NCBI RefSeq assembly: GCF_027271155.1
Contig: NZ_CP114542.1
Coordinates: 1,736,001-1,800,000, forward strand
Reading direction: 5' to 3'
DNA: 64,000 nucleotides
Source of the DNA: Brevundimonas subvibrioides
GTDB lineage: Bacteria; Pseudomonadota; Alphaproteobacteria; Caulobacterales; Caulobacteraceae
Part shown: in pieces, positions 1 through 10,946 of the stretch
Position numbering within the stretch: the first letter of the stretch is position 1
How the letters are laid out: every line of letters begins with the position of its first letter
Program-made: the position numbers and the translations under genes
The notes under the pieces: model-generated
What the model was told of the DNA's origin: nothing
Databases searched by the model: none
The model's input: the letters and a program-made list of their open reading frames with translations, nothing else

Positions 1-1
1 G

Positions 2-580
2 ACGGTCACGCGCGGCCTGATCGCCGCCCTCGACCGCGACGAGATGGAGGCCGTGCTGGCCCACGAAATGACGCACGTCATCAACAAGGACGTGCGCACC
101 ATGATCATCGCCTCGATCTTCGCCGGCATCATCAGCGTTCTGTGCCAGCTGGTGTTTCGCGGGATGTTCTACGCCAGTGGCGGGCGCAGCCGGGACAACA
201 AGAATGGCGGGCCGCTGATCCTGATCGGGTTTGCCATCGCGGCCGTCGGCTATGTCTTCGCCATCGTCATCCGCATGATGCTGTCGCGGACCCGCGAATA
301 TGTTGCTGATGCAGGGGCTGTCGAGCTGACCAGGAACCCCGACGCCATGATCTCGGCCCTGCGCAAGGTTTCGGGCCGATCGAAGCTCCAGGCCCCCGAC
401 GACGTCCAGGGCATGTTCCTGGACAACGATCGCGAAGGCTTCACCGATGCGCTGTTCGCCACCCACCCGTCGATCGAGAAGAGGATCGCCGCCCTTATCC
501 GTTTCGCCGGCGGCCGCGACCCCGGTTCCAGGGAAGGGTCGGTCGCATCGACGGCCACCACGGCGGTTCCGGTCTCGTGA
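2..580 (+). CDS. M48 family metalloprotease, HtpX-like (5' end outside window)
   Basis: The reading frame is open from base 2, so this is the C-terminal ~192 residues of a membrane zinc protease. It carries the HExxH zinc motif (HEMTH), a hydrophobic segment after it, and a downstream EYVADAGAVEL stretch that supplies the third zinc ligand in M48 peptidases. HtpX-type proteins are usually about 280-300 residues, so the missing part is the N-terminal membrane region. The family degrades misfolded membrane proteins. HtpX is the best fit, but another M48B member cannot be excluded. Confidence 0.85.
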   Translation, partial: TVTRGLIAALDRDEMEAVLAHEMTHVINKDVRTMIIASIFAGIISVLCQLVFRGMFYASGGRSRDNKNGGPLILIGFAIAAVGYVFAIVIRMMLSRTREYVADAGAVELTRNPDAMISALRKVSGRSKLQAPDDVQGMFLDNDREGFTDALFATHPSIEKRIAALIRFAGGRDPGSREGSVASTATTAVPVS

Positions 581-688
581 TTTCTCCGCCGCTGAAGATT
601 TCGACGCAGCGCTCACGGTCAAGCTAGGGTTTGTTAGGCATTTTCGGTCACACACGATCAACTGTGTCCACGCTCAGAAGGAGCGTTC

Positions 689-1021
689 GTGTTGCTCGAA
701 CGGATGAAACCCTATTTCCTCTCCGCCGTCCTGCTTCTGCTGGTCGTGTATCTGGGCGTTCAGGCCCTGACCGGAGAGCGCGGGCTGCTGAGCGGGTCTG
801 CGCGCGACGCGCGTCTGGTCCAACGAAAGTCCCAGCTGGCGGCTCTGAGCGAGCAGCGCGCCGATCTCGAGGTGCGTGTTCGCTATCTGCGCACCGGCAG
901 CCTGTCCCGGGACCTGCTGGAGGAACGCGCCAGCGCCGTGCTCGGCTTTTCCGACCCCCGCGACTATGTCGTCCATGTCGGCACGCCGCCCGTCCGGCCG
1001 GCGACCGCCACGCGCTCCTGA
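689..1021 (+). CDS. ftsB: Septum formation initiator, FtsB/DivIC family
   Basis: A 110-residue bitopic protein. Residues ~8-28 form one hydrophobic membrane segment and residues ~40-70 look like a short coiled coil, the standard FtsB layout. FtsB bridges FtsL and FtsQ in the divisome. The start is GTG at 689, chosen because AAGGAG lies about six bases upstream. It sits 128 bp before pdhA on the same strand. The tail after residue ~85 is short and proline-rich. Family assignment rests on size and topology rather than a strict motif. Confidence 0.8.
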   Translation: MLLERMKPYFLSAVLLLLVVYLGVQALTGERGLLSGSARDARLVQRKSQLAALSEQRADLEVRVRYLRTGSLSRDLLEERASAVLGFSDPRDYVVHVGTPPVRPATATRS

Positions 1022-1148
1022 ACTCTTGTTACAGCGGAGCCTGCGCACTTTGCCTTTGGGGAACGAAGGCTGCTACAGCCGCTTTCCGTAACGAGAAGAG
1101 GCCCCGGCGGCGCGTATCGCCCAGGGGCTCATACCCGGGAGATGCCGG

Positions 1149-2179
1149 ATGGCGAGAGCCGCCCAGAAGACCACGGAATCCAAGGCCTCGGCCAAAATTC
1201 CCAACGCCCCGACCGCGACCAAGGACGAGCTGCTCGCCTACTATCGCGAGATGGTCCTGATCCGACGCTTCGAGGAGCGGGCCGGGCAGCTTTACGGCAT
1301 GGGCCTGATCGGCGGCTTCTGCCACCTCTACATCGGCCAGGAAGCGGTGGCGGTCGGCGTTCAGGCCAACGTCAAGCAGGGCCACGACAAGATCATCACC
1401 GGATACCGCGACCACGGCCATATGCTGGCCGCCGGCATGGACCCGAAGGAGGTCATGGCCGAGCTGACCGGGCGCTCCGGCGGGTCGTCCAAGGGCAAGG
1501 GCGGGTCGATGCACATGTTCGACGTTCCGACCGGCTTCTATGGCGGTCATGGCATCGTCGGGGCGCAGGTGGCACTGGGCACGGGCCTGGCCTTTGCCGG
1601 CAGATACCGCGGCGATGATTCGGTCGCCTTCATCTATTTCGGCGACGGCGCGGCCAACCAGGGCCAGGTCTATGAGAGCTTCAACATGGCCCAGCTGTGG
1701 AAGCTGCCGGCCATCTACATCATCGAGAACAACCAGTACGCCATGGGTACGAGCATCGAGCGCTCGTCCTCGACGACCGACCTGGCGCATCGCGGGGCCA
1801 GTTTCGGCATCCCGGGCGAACTGGTCGACGGCATGGACGTGCTGGCGGTCAAGGACGCGGTCGAGCGGGCGGTCAAGCGCGCGCGGGCGGGCGAGGGGCC
1901 CTTCATCCTGGAGGTGAAGACCTATCGCTATCGCGGCCACTCGATGTCGGACCCGGCCAAATACCGCACCAAGGAAGAGGTCGACGAGGTCAAGAAGACC
2001 CGCGACCCCATCGACCACGTCAAGATGCTGCTGGACCAGGCCAAGGCCACCGAGGACGAGATCAAGGCCATCGACGCCGAGGTGAAGGCCATCGTCGCCG
2101 AGGCCGTCCAGTTCGCCCAGGAAAGCCCCGAGCCGGATCCGTCCGAGCTCTATACCGACGTCTATGTGGAGACTGCTGC

Positions 2180-2183
<4 letters not shown>
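1149..2183 (+). CDS. pdhA: Pyruvate dehydrogenase E1 component, alpha subunit
   Basis: The 344-residue alpha chain of the thiamine-diphosphate E1 enzyme that decarboxylates pyruvate. The ThDP/Mg motif is visible as GDGAANQGQ running to IIENNQ, and the conserved [15 protein letters not shown] loop (the phosphorylation loop in mitochondrial E1) is present. It is the first gene of the operon pdhA-pdhB-pdhC-gpx-lpd; its TGA overlaps the GTG start of pdhB by four bases, so the two E1 chains are translationally coupled. Length and order are typical for Alphaproteobacteria. Confidence 0.97.
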
Positions 2184-3561
<1,378 letters not shown>

Positions 3562-3565
<4 letters not shown>

Positions 3566-4836
3566 CCGACATTCTGATGCCCGCCCTTTCGCCCACCATG
3601 GAGGAAGGCGTGCTGGCCAAATGGCACGTCAAGGTCGGCGACTCCGTCAAGGCGGGCGACGTGATCGCCGAGATCGAGACCGACAAGGCGACCATGGAGG
3701 TCGAGGCCGTCGACGAAGGCACCATCACCGACATCCTGGTGGCCGAAGGCTCCGAGGGCGTGAAGGTCAATACGCCGATCGCCCGGCTGGCGGAGGAGGG
3801 CGGTTCGGCCGCTCCGGCTCCGAAGGCCGCCCCGCCAGCAAAGATCGCCGCGCCTGAGGCCGCGCCGGCGGCGGCTCCGACCGCGCCCCCAACGGCACAA
3901 CCGGCTGCGGCCGCCAAATCCGGCGACCGCGTCTTCGCTTCGCCGCTGGCACGGCGTCTCGCCCGGGACGCCGGTCTGGATCTGTCGACCCTGAAGGGCA
4001 CAGGCCCGCACGGCCGCATCGTCAAGGCCGACGTGGAGGCCGCTGGCAAGGGTGGCGCGCGTCCGGCGGCATCGGCTGCGACGGCCGCCGCCTCCGCCAT
4101 CGAGGCGCGCAAGGTCCAGTCTTTGGCTGACATGGGCATCCCCGACGGCAGCTACGACCTGATCCCGCTGGACGGCATGCGCAAGGCGATCGCGCGGCGC
4201 ATGGTCGGCTCGATCCAGAACGTGCCGCACTTCCCCCTGTTCATCGACTGCGAGATCGACGCCCTGCTGGCCGCCCGGGCCAGAGTCAATGCGATGCTGG
4301 AAAAGTCGGGCGTGAAGGTCTCGGTCAACGACTTCGTCATCAAGGCCGCCGCCATGGCCCTGAAACTCGTGCCGGAGGCCAACGCCAGCTATTCGCCCGA
4401 GGGCATCGCGATGCATCACAATGCCGACGTGGCGATGGCGGTGGCGATCGACGGCGGCCTGATCACCCCGATCATCTTCAAAGCCGAGACCAAGTCCCTG
4501 TCGCAAATTGCTGTAGAATCGAAGGATCTGGCGAAACGCGCCCGTGACAAGAAGTTGAAACCCGAGGAGTTCCAGGGCGGCACCTTCAGCGTCTCGAACC
4601 TCGGCATGTTCGGCATCAAGGCCTTCAGCTCGATCATCAACGAACCCCAGGGCGCGATCATGAGCGTCGGTGCGGGCGAACAACGGCCTGTGGTGAAGAA
4701 CGGCCAGCTGGCCGTCGCCACGGTGATGACCGTCACCCTGACCTGCGATCACCGCGTCGTGGATGGCGCAACGGGCGCACGGTTCCTTCAGGCGTTCAAA
4801 CCGCTGATCGAAGACCCTGTCACCATGCTGGCCTGA
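3562..4836 (+). CDS. pdhC: Dihydrolipoyllysine acetyltransferase (E2) of pyruvate dehydrogenase
   Basis: The 424-residue E2 core. Residues 1-80 are a lipoyl domain (K42 in [10 protein letters not shown]). Residues ~128-165 are a peripheral-subunit-binding domain ([14 protein letters not shown] to [11 protein letters not shown]). Residues ~195-424 are the catalytic acyltransferase with the DHRVVDGA motif, His397 and Asp401. Only one lipoyl domain is present, which fits a complex in which E1 beta provides another. ATG overlaps the pdhB stop (ATGA). The gene is followed after eight bases by a glutathione peroxidase. Confidence 0.97.
3661..3713 (+). repeat. Lipoyl-domain DNA repeat, copy 2 (53-nt identical core)
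   Basis: Identical to 2279-2331 in pdhB. The flanking bases differ on both sides, so 53 nt is the exact limit of the match. Confidence 0.9.
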
Positions 4837-4844
4837 GAGGGATC

Positions 4845-5324
4845 ATGAGCACGGTCTATGACTTCGCCGCCACCGGCATCGACGGGACCGAGGTGCCGCT
4901 GGAGCGGTTTCGCGGCAAGGCGCTGTTGATCGTCAACACGGCGTCGAAATGCGGTTTCACGGGCCAGTATGCGGGACTGGAAGCCCTGCACAAACGGTTC
5001 GCGGACCAGCCGTTCGAGGTGCTGGGCTTTCCCTGCAACCAGTTCGGGGGGCAGGAGCCGGGCAAGGCGTCGGAGATCGCCTCGTTCTGCAGCGCCACCT
5101 ATGACGTGAACTTCCCGCTGTTCGACAAGATCGAGGTCAATGGCCCGAACCGCCACCCGCTCTATGCTTGGCTGACCGAACAGAAGAAGGGCTTCCTGGG
5201 CAGCCGCGACATCAAGTGGAACTTCACGAAATTCCTGACCGACCGGGAGGGCAGGGTGGTCGCCCGCTATGCGCCCCAGGTCGAACCCGAGGCCATCGTG
5301 CCCGATATCGAGAAACTGATCTGA
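4845..5324 (+). CDS. Glutathione peroxidase family protein (Cys type)
   Basis: A 159-residue thiol peroxidase. The peroxidatic residue is Cys36 in NTASKCGFTGQY (cysteine, not selenocysteine). The partner motifs FPCNQFGGQEPG and KWNFTKFL are both intact and supply the catalytic Gln, Trp and Asn. Such bacterial proteins usually act as thioredoxin-dependent peroxidases in the cytoplasm. It lies eight bases after pdhC and one base before lpd, so it is probably co-transcribed with the pyruvate dehydrogenase genes. An AGAGGG ribosome site precedes the ATG. Confidence 0.93.
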   Translation: MSTVYDFAATGIDGTEVPLERFRGKALLIVNTASKCGFTGQYAGLEALHKRFADQPFEVLGFPCNQFGGQEPGKASEIASFCSATYDVNFPLFDKIEVNGPNRHPLYAWLTEQKKGFLGSRDIKWNFTKFLTDREGRVVARYAPQVEPEAIVPDIEKLI

Positions 5325-5325
5325 C

Positions 5326-6732
5326 ATGGCCGATACGCTTGATCTCGTCGTCATAGGCTCGGGTCCGGGGGGCTATGTCGCGGCCATCCGCGCCAGCCAG
5401 CTGGGCCTGAAGGTCGCCATCGTCGAGCGTGAGACCCTGGGCGGGATCTGTCTGAACTGGGGCTGCATCCCCACCAAGGCCCTGCTGAAGTCGGGTGAGA
5501 AGTACGAGAGCCTCGGTCACCTCAAGGACTACGGCCTGTCGGCAGACAAGGTCGGATTCGATTTCGACGCCATCATCGCCCGCTCGCGCGGCGTGGCCAA
5601 ACAGCTCAATCAGGGCGTCGGCTTCCTGATGAAAAAGAACAAAATCGAGGTCATCGAGGGCACGGCCAGGCTGGAGAAGGGTGCGGCGGCCCCCAGGGTC
5701 GTCATCGCCCTCAAGGCGGGCGGTTCGCGCACGGTCGAGGCCAGGGCGGTCATGCTGGCCGTCGGCGCCCGCGCCAGGGCCATTCCCCAGATCGGTCTGG
5801 AGGCCGACGGCGACCGTATCTGGGCCTATCGGGAAGCCATGGCACCGAAGTCGATGCCCCGGTCGATCGTCGTCATTGGATCGGGCGCGATCGGAATCGA
5901 ATTCGGCAGCTTCTACAGAGCCTTGGGCGCGGATGTTACGGTTGTGGAAGCGGTCGATCGGATCATGCCGGTGGAGGACGAAGAGGTCTCCCGGGCCGCC
6001 CAGAAGGCCTTCGAAAAGCGCGGCATGAAGTTCCGCACCGGCTGCAAGGTCACAAAGGTGTCCAGAGGCGGCCAGGGTGTCCAGGTCGCGATCGAGGCCG
6101 GCGGCAAGGCCGAGACCCTGGAGGCCGAGGTGTGCATCTCGGCGGTCGGCATCACCGCCAACACCGACGGCATCGGGCTGGAGGCGCTCGGCGTGAAGAT
6201 GGACCGCGGCCATATCGAGATCGACGGCCACTGCCAGACCAATGTGAAGGGCCTCTACGCCATCGGCGACTGCGCCGGTGCGCCTTGGCTGGCCCACAAG
6301 GCCAGTCACGAAGGCATCCACGCCGCCGAACACATCGCCGGTTTCGCCTCGCCCAACGTCCATTCGCCCATCGCCGGCTGCACCTATGCCCAGCCCCAGG
6401 TCGCCTCGGTGGGGGTGACGGAGCAGGGCGCGCGCGAGACGAACCGTGAAGTCAGGATCGGCCGCTTCCCCTTCAGGGTGAACGGCAAGGCCATCGCCTC
6501 GGGAGAGACCGAGGGCTTCGTCAAGACGATCTTCGACGCCCGGACCGGGGCCCTGATCGGGGCCCATATGATCGGAGCCGAGGTCACCGAGATGATCCAG
6601 GGCTATGTCACCGCCATCACCATGGAAGCGACCGAGGAAGACATCCACGGCATCGTCTATCCGCACCCGACCATGTCCGAGGCCATGCATGAGGCGGCGC
6701 TGGATGCCTGGGGCCGGGTGATCCACCTCTGA
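5326..6732 (+). CDS. lpdA: Dihydrolipoyl dehydrogenase (E3)
   Basis: A 468-residue flavoprotein that reoxidises the lipoyl groups of the E2 core. It shows the N-terminal FAD motif (GSGPGGYVAA), the redox disulfide Cys42/Cys47 in GGICLNWGCIPTK, a second nucleotide-binding segment (IGSGAIGIEF) for NAD, and the C-terminal catalytic His-Glu stretch YPHPTMSEAMHEA. Length is standard. It closes the pdh operon and starts one base after the peroxidase stop. Confidence 0.97.
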   Translation: MADTLDLVVIGSGPGGYVAAIRASQLGLKVAIVERETLGGICLNWGCIPTKALLKSGEKYESLGHLKDYGLSADKVGFDFDAIIARSRGVAKQLNQGVGFLMKKNKIEVIEGTARLEKGAAAPRVVIALKAGGSRTVEARAVMLAVGARARAIPQIGLEADGDRIWAYREAMAPKSMPRSIVVIGSGAIGIEFGSFYRALGADVTVVEAVDRIMPVEDEEVSRAAQKAFEKRGMKFRTGCKVTKVSRGGQGVQVAIEAGGKAETLEAEVCISAVGITANTDGIGLEALGVKMDRGHIEIDGHCQTNVKGLYAIGDCAGAPWLAHKASHEGIHAAEHIAGFASPNVHSPIAGCTYAQPQVASVGVTEQGARETNREVRIGRFPFRVNGKAIASGETEGFVKTIFDARTGALIGAHMIGAEVTEMIQGYVTAITMEATEEDIHGIVYPHPTMSEAMHEAALDAWGRVIHL

Positions 6733-6775
6733 CTGAGGGCTTGCGTCCGGCCGGAGCAGGGCGCTCTGTGCGCAG

Positions 6776-7471
6776 ATGAAGCGATCCCATCTCGAAGGCC
6801 ACGTCATCTCTCGCGTCGGATGGCTCAGGGCGGCTGTCCTCGGCGCGAATGACGGCATCGTGTCGACGGCCAGTCTGATCATGGGCGTGGCCGCCGCGGG
6901 GTCCTCGAAATCTGCCGTGCTGGTGGCCGGCGTCGCGGGCCTGGTGGCCGGGGCCCTGTCGATGGCCGCAGGCGAATATGTCTCCGTCAGTTCCCAATCC
7001 GACACCGAAAAGGCCGATCTGGCCAAGGAAAGGGCCGAGCTGGAGGAATCGCCCGAGGCGGAAATGCGGGAGCTGAGCCAGATCTATGTCGAGCGTGGCC
7101 TGACCCCGGACCTCGCCAATCAGGTCGCCGAGCAGCTTATGCGGGTCGATCCCCTGATGGCTCACGCACGGGATGAACTCGGCATTTCGACCTTCACCAC
7201 GGCCAGACCCGTCCAGGCCGCGCTGACCTCTGCCGCGACGTTTACCCTGGGGGCTGCGGCGCCCTTGCTGGCTGTCTTCATCACGCCCGTCGGGTGGGTT
7301 ATGCCGGTCGTGGCCGTATCGTCCCTGGTCTTTCTGGCCTTCCTTGGCGGTCTCGGTGCCGCCGCCGGCGGGGCGGGCCTGGCCCGGCCGATCGCGCGTG
7401 TCGTCTTCTGGGGGGCGATCGCCCTGGCGGTCACAGCGGGCATCGGCCGACTGTTTGGCGTGGTGACCTGA
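6776..7471 (+). CDS. VIT1/CCC1 family iron or manganese transporter
   Basis: A 231-residue membrane protein. The N-terminal block (LRAAVLGANDGIVSTASLIMG) and the following AGEYVSVSSQSDTE segment are hallmarks of the VIT family. About five hydrophobic segments are visible (roughly residues 15-35, 40-62, 145-165, 170-195 and 207-228), separated by an acidic cytoplasmic region at ~65-135. In plants and yeast the family moves Fe or Mn into vacuoles; in bacteria the direction and metal are less certain. It lies 43 bases after lpd and converges with the small gene at 7473. Confidence 0.88.
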   Translation: MKRSHLEGHVISRVGWLRAAVLGANDGIVSTASLIMGVAAAGSSKSAVLVAGVAGLVAGALSMAAGEYVSVSSQSDTEKADLAKERAELEESPEAEMRELSQIYVERGLTPDLANQVAEQLMRVDPLMAHARDELGISTFTTARPVQAALTSAATFTLGAAAPLLAVFITPVGWVMPVVAVSSLVFLAFLGGLGAAAGGAGLARPIARVVFWGAIALAVTAGIGRLFGVVT

Positions 7472-7472
7472 G

Positions 7473-7655
7473 TCAGCGCTTCTTGCCGAGTTCTGCCGCG
7501 ATGTCCTTGACCATCCGGCCAGCCTTGCGATGCGCCGCCGTGATCTGATCGCGGGTCACGCCCCAGCGCTTCATCCAGTATTCGACGGCCTGGCGCTCCG
7601 ACAGGTCCAGACGGTCCTTGTCGATGAAACCGCGTTTGTCCTTCAGGCCGGCCAT
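7473..7655 (-). CDS. Small DUF3606-like protein
   Basis: A 60-residue basic protein. The core (IDKDRLDLSERQAVEYWMKRWGVTRDQITAAHRKAG) resembles the DUF3606 family of short stand-alone proteins found widely in Alphaproteobacteria, whose function is unknown. An AAAGGA ribosome site lies nine bases upstream of the ATG. It overlaps no other gene and stops one base from the convergent VIT gene. Confidence 0.75.
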   Translation of the reverse strand: MAGLKDKRGFIDKDRLDLSERQAVEYWMKRWGVTRDQITAAHRKAGRMVKDIAAELGKKR

Positions 7656-7707
7656 GAGGGCATTTCCTTTTATCGCCTAAGATATATTATGCGAAATATG
7701 TGTCTGG

Positions 7708-8508
7708 CTAAAGCCGGATTTCCGTGGTCCAACCATCGTATGCGATCTCGACGTTTGCTGGAACAAGCGCCGCCAGGGCGTTGTAATCCAGATCGATATG
7801 CAGATTCGTCAGCACAGCCTTGCCGACGTCTGCGGCGGCGATCCATTCCAGCGCCTGATCCACGTGGGCGTGCGTCGGATGCCGGGTCCAGCGCAAGGCG
7901 TCGACGATCCAGATGTCGGACCCGCTCACGGCGCGCAACGCGTCATCGTCGAGCGCATCGACGTCGCTCGAGTAGCTGACAGCCCCCAGCCGATAGCCGA
8001 CGGACCGGATGGGCCCATGGCCCTGATCGAACGTCACGACCGGGACCGGGCCGCCCGGTCCGTCGATCCGCCAGGGCGTGCCGTGGGCTGGAATGTCCTG
8101 CGCCTCCAGAATGGCCGGATAACCCTGTTTGGTCTCGAAGATGTAGTCGAACCGGTGGGTCAGTGCCGTCCGGGTCGCCGCATCCATCCAGGCAGGCAAC
8201 CGCTGGCACCGGCGCAGGGCAAACACCCGCAGATCGTCGATGCCGTGGGTCTGATCCGCGTGATCGTGCGTGATCAGTACGGCGTCCACGCGAGTCGCCC
8301 GCGCGGCCAGCATTTGCTGGCGCAGGTCCGGAGACGTGTCGATCAACAGGCATGTCTCTCCGTCCGGACCTCTCCGCCGCGCCAGCATCGAGCATCGGGA
8401 GCGCAGGTTCCTGGGCTCGGCCGGATCACACGCACCCCAGTCGCCATCGCCCCGTGGCACGCCACCGGACGAGCCGCACCCCAGGATGGTGATCTCCAGA
8501 TCGCTCAT
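7708..8508 (-). CDS. MBL-fold metallohydrolase, PhnP-like
   Basis: A 266-residue metallo-beta-lactamase-fold protein. The N-terminus (ITILGCGSSGGVPR) and the metal motif THDHADQTHGIDDLR match the PhnP / phosphodiesterase-like branch that is often found next to tatD. The likely role is hydrolysis of a phosphodiester, but the substrate is not evident. ATGA overlap with the tatD stop (8505-8508) places it last in the tmk-holB-tatD operon. Confidence 0.87.
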   Translation of the reverse strand: MSDLEITILGCGSSGGVPRGDGDWGACDPAEPRNLRSRCSMLARRRGPDGETCLLIDTSPDLRQQMLAARATRVDAVLITHDHADQTHGIDDLRVFALRRCQRLPAWMDAATRTALTHRFDYIFETKQGYPAILEAQDIPAHGTPWRIDGPGGPVPVVTFDQGHGPIRSVGYRLGAVSYSSDVDALDDDALRAVSGSDIWIVDALRWTRHPTHAHVDQALEWIAAADVGKAVLTNLHIDLDYNALAALVPANVEIAYDGWTTEIRL

Positions 8509-9287
8509 GCAGGCCTCGGGATCCGATCAAACAGGGCAAAGAAGGCATCCGTCGTCCGCGCCTCGGCCTCCTGCTGCGTCCAGCCCCGGATATCCGCCAG
8601 GGCCTGGAGCACATGGCCGATATAGGCGGGCTCGTTCCGCCGTCCACGATGGGGCACCGGGGCCAGATACGGACAGTCGGTTTCGACGATGATGCGATCC
8701 GTCGGCATGGTGCGTATCACGGCGCGTACATCCTCGGCCGCCTTGAAGGTGGCGATGCCCGAGACCGAGAACCAGGCCCCTAATTCCGATGCCGTTTCCG
8801 CGAGTTCCATCCCACTGGTGTAGCAGTGCATCAGGAACCTGAAGGCCCCCTCCTCTACTTCCTCCCTCAGGATCGCGGCCATCCGGTCGTCCGCTTCGCG
8901 CGTGTGCACGACCAGCGGCAATCCCGTCTGGCGCGCGGCGGCGATATGCTGGCGGAAGACCGTCTCCTGCTGGTCACGGGGGCTGAGGTCATAGTGGAAA
9001 TCCAGTCCGCACTCTCCGATTCCGACCACACGAGGTCGTCGGGCCAGGGCCACCAGATCTGCAGCGGTCATCTCCAGATGATGCCGCGCCTCGTGGGGAT
9101 GCGCGCCCACCGTACACCAGATGTCGGGATGCTGCATTGCGAGGCCGTGGGTCGCCTCGAAGGTAGCGAGCGAGTCCGAAATCTCGACCATCAGTCCCAC
9201 GCCCGCCGTCCGTGCGCGCGCGATGACGGCATCACGATCCTCGTCGAACTGGACCGCATGCAGGTTGACGTGGCTGTCGATCAGCAT
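8505..9287 (-). CDS. tatD: TatD family deoxyribonuclease / hydrolase
   Basis: A 260-residue TIM-barrel metal hydrolase. The first-strand metal motif is DSHVNLH (usually DxHxHL), followed by GECGLDFHYD and ETDCPYLAP, all typical of TatD. Members act as 3'-5' DNases in repair and apoptosis-like DNA clearance. The open frame reaches 9353, but ATG 9287 is chosen because it gives the normal TatD start (MLIDSHV) and has TAAGG seven bases upstream at the end of holB. The first motif has Asn where many relatives have His, which is a modest departure. Confidence 0.92.
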   Translation of the reverse strand: MLIDSHVNLHAVQFDEDRDAVIARARTAGVGLMVEISDSLATFEATHGLAMQHPDIWCTVGAHPHEARHHLEMTAADLVALARRPRVVGIGECGLDFHYDLSPRDQQETVFRQHIAAARQTGLPLVVHTREADDRMAAILREEVEEGAFRFLMHCYTSGMELAETASELGAWFSVSGIATFKAAEDVRAVIRTMPTDRIIVETDCPYLAPVPHRGRRNEPAYIGHVLQALADIRGWTQQEAEARTTDAFFALFDRIPRPA

Positions 9288-9294
9288 GGCGACC

Positions 9295-10275
9295 TTAGCG
9301 ACCCGTCTGGGCCTTGACCCGCGACAGGTCGGCCAGGGCCCCCGATAGCACATCGGCGCGATCCAGATTCACGGCGGCGGTCCGGTCCGGCAGTTCGCTC
9401 AATCGGGTCCAGAGATCCGCCCAGACCGCGCCGTCGCTCCCCTCCAGCGACCGCGCTCTCACGGCAGCGGTCAGGCGATCCATCAGCGCCTCGAACCGGA
9501 CCTGCCCGTCCGACTCCCGAAAGGTGTCCGACATCGCCATCTGCTCGGCCCGGTCCAGCGCGGGCTCGTCCACCCAGCGCCGGGCGAGCCGGTCGAGTGC
9601 CAGATTGGCCTCGGTCGCCAGGGACAGGGCCGCGCCGGGCGAGCCCCGCGCCATGCCGGCGATCCGCATGGCCTCGTCGCTCTCCAGATCGGTCTGGCGC
9701 GAAACCAGCGTCGCGACTGCGGCATCATTCCATGGCGCGAAAGCCAGTCGACGGCATCGCGACCGGATCGTCGCCAGCAGGCGCCCCGGCGCATGACTGA
9801 TCAGAAACAGGACACCGCGTTCCGGGGGCTCTTCCAGAGTCTTAAGCAAGGCATTGGCAGCATTGGGATTCAGGTCGTCGGCCGCATCCACGATCGCGAC
9901 GCGATAGGCGGCCTGTGATGGGCTTTTGGAAAAGAACTCCGGAAGGTCCCGCGCCTGATCGACGGAGATGGATTTCTTCGTCTTGCCACCTTCCGACAGA
10001 CGCTCCAGCACCATCAGATCCGGATGCGACTGTGCCGACACCAGCTGGCTGACCGGATCGCCGGGCGAAGCGCCCAGCGCGCCCCGCGTCGGGTCAGGCC
10101 GCGCGCCCAGCAGACGCCGCGCTGCGCGATAGGCGAAGGTCGCCTTGCCCAGGCCCTCCGGTCCGCACAGCAACCAGGCGTGATGCAGCCGCCCCCGATC
10201 CAGCGCATCCAGAAAAGCGTTTTCGGCGTCTGCCGACGGCATCAGGTCGAAGCGATCCCGGGGCTCGACCGTCAT
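9295..10275 (-). CDS. holB: DNA polymerase III subunit delta prime
   Basis: A 326-residue clamp-loader subunit. It has the AAA+ P-loop region GPEGLGKATFAYRAARRLL, the NALLKTLEEPPERGVLFLISH segment typical of DnaX/HolB proteins, and SRCRRLAFAPW. It opens and closes the sliding clamp together with DnaX and HolA. The start overlaps the tmk stop (10272-10275), a pairing (tmk-holB-tatD) that is widely conserved. Confidence 0.95.
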   Translation of the reverse strand: MTVEPRDRFDLMPSADAENAFLDALDRGRLHHAWLLCGPEGLGKATFAYRAARRLLGARPDPTRGALGASPGDPVSQLVSAQSHPDLMVLERLSEGGKTKKSISVDQARDLPEFFSKSPSQAAYRVAIVDAADDLNPNAANALLKTLEEPPERGVLFLISHAPGRLLATIRSRCRRLAFAPWNDAAVATLVSRQTDLESDEAMRIAGMARGSPGAALSLATEANLALDRLARRWVDEPALDRAEQMAMSDTFRESDGQVRFEALMDRLTAAVRARSLEGSDGAVWADLWTRLSELPDRTAAVNLDRADVLSGALADLSRVKAQTGR

Positions 10276-10898
10276 GGCACCAGCCCCGCCACGGCCGCCA
10301 ACACGCGGGCCTCCACCGCATCAATCGACCCGGTCGCATCGATCAGGCGGCACCGTTCCGGATGGGTTTCGACGATGGACTGAAAGGCCTGCCTCAGAGC
10401 CTGATGAAAGGCGATGCCCTTGGACTCGAACCGGGTGTCTCCCTGGGCCCGCGCAAGGGCGCGCTCAAGTCCGACCTCGGCCGGCAGGTCAAGGACGAGC
10501 GTCAGGTCCGGCTGGTCGCGCCCGACCACATACCGGTCGAGCGCCTCGACAAACGCCGTCTCGGCTCCCCCCGCCAATCCCTGATAGGCGCGACTGGAAT
10601 CGGCGAAGCGGTCGCAGACGACCCAGTGTCCGGCCTCCAGCGCCGGCAGGATGGTCTGCTCCAGATGGTCGGAGCGTGCCGCGAACATCAGCAGCAACTC
10701 GGTGCGCGCGGACCAGCGGTCGGCGCTGCCCCGGACGACCAGCTCGCGGATCGCCTCGCCGCCGTGGGACCCCCCGGGTTCGCGGGTCCTGAGCACCTCG
10801 TGCCCCTGCGCGCGCAGACGGTCGACCAGACGGGCGACCTGGGTGGACTTTCCGGTCCCCTCCCCGCCCTCAAACGTAATGAACCGACCGCGCGACAT
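10272..10898 (-). CDS. tmk: Thymidylate kinase (dTMP kinase)
   Basis: A 208-residue nucleoside monophosphate kinase that makes dTDP. The P-loop reads FEGGEGTGKSTQ, the DRF motif is in VVCDRFADSSRAYQG, and the lid region follows RALARAQGDTRFE. Length is normal. It is the first gene of the minus-strand run tmk-holB-tatD-MBL; the gap of about 50 bases to rlpA leaves room for a promoter. Confidence 0.96.
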   Translation of the reverse strand: MSRGRFITFEGGEGTGKSTQVARLVDRLRAQGHEVLRTREPGGSHGGEAIRELVVRGSADRWSARTELLLMFAARSDHLEQTILPALEAGHWVVCDRFADSSRAYQGLAGGAETAFVEALDRYVVGRDQPDLTLVLDLPAEVGLERALARAQGDTRFESKGIAFHQALRQAFQSIVETHPERCRLIDATGSIDAVEARVLAAVAGLVP

Positions 10899-10946
10899 CG
10901 ACGCACAATGGCGACCTCGAGCCCCGGGGCCAAGGGCGCTTCGGCG

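Noticed and set aside
1029..2018. 329-residue frame antisense to pdhA
   Set aside because: Mirror frame of a high-GC gene; pdhA is certain and the antisense product has no family features.
1697..2179. Long N-terminal extension of the pdhB frame inside pdhA
   Set aside because: It overlaps pdhA in another frame; the GTG at 2180 gives the exact lipoyl-domain start and a GTGA junction.
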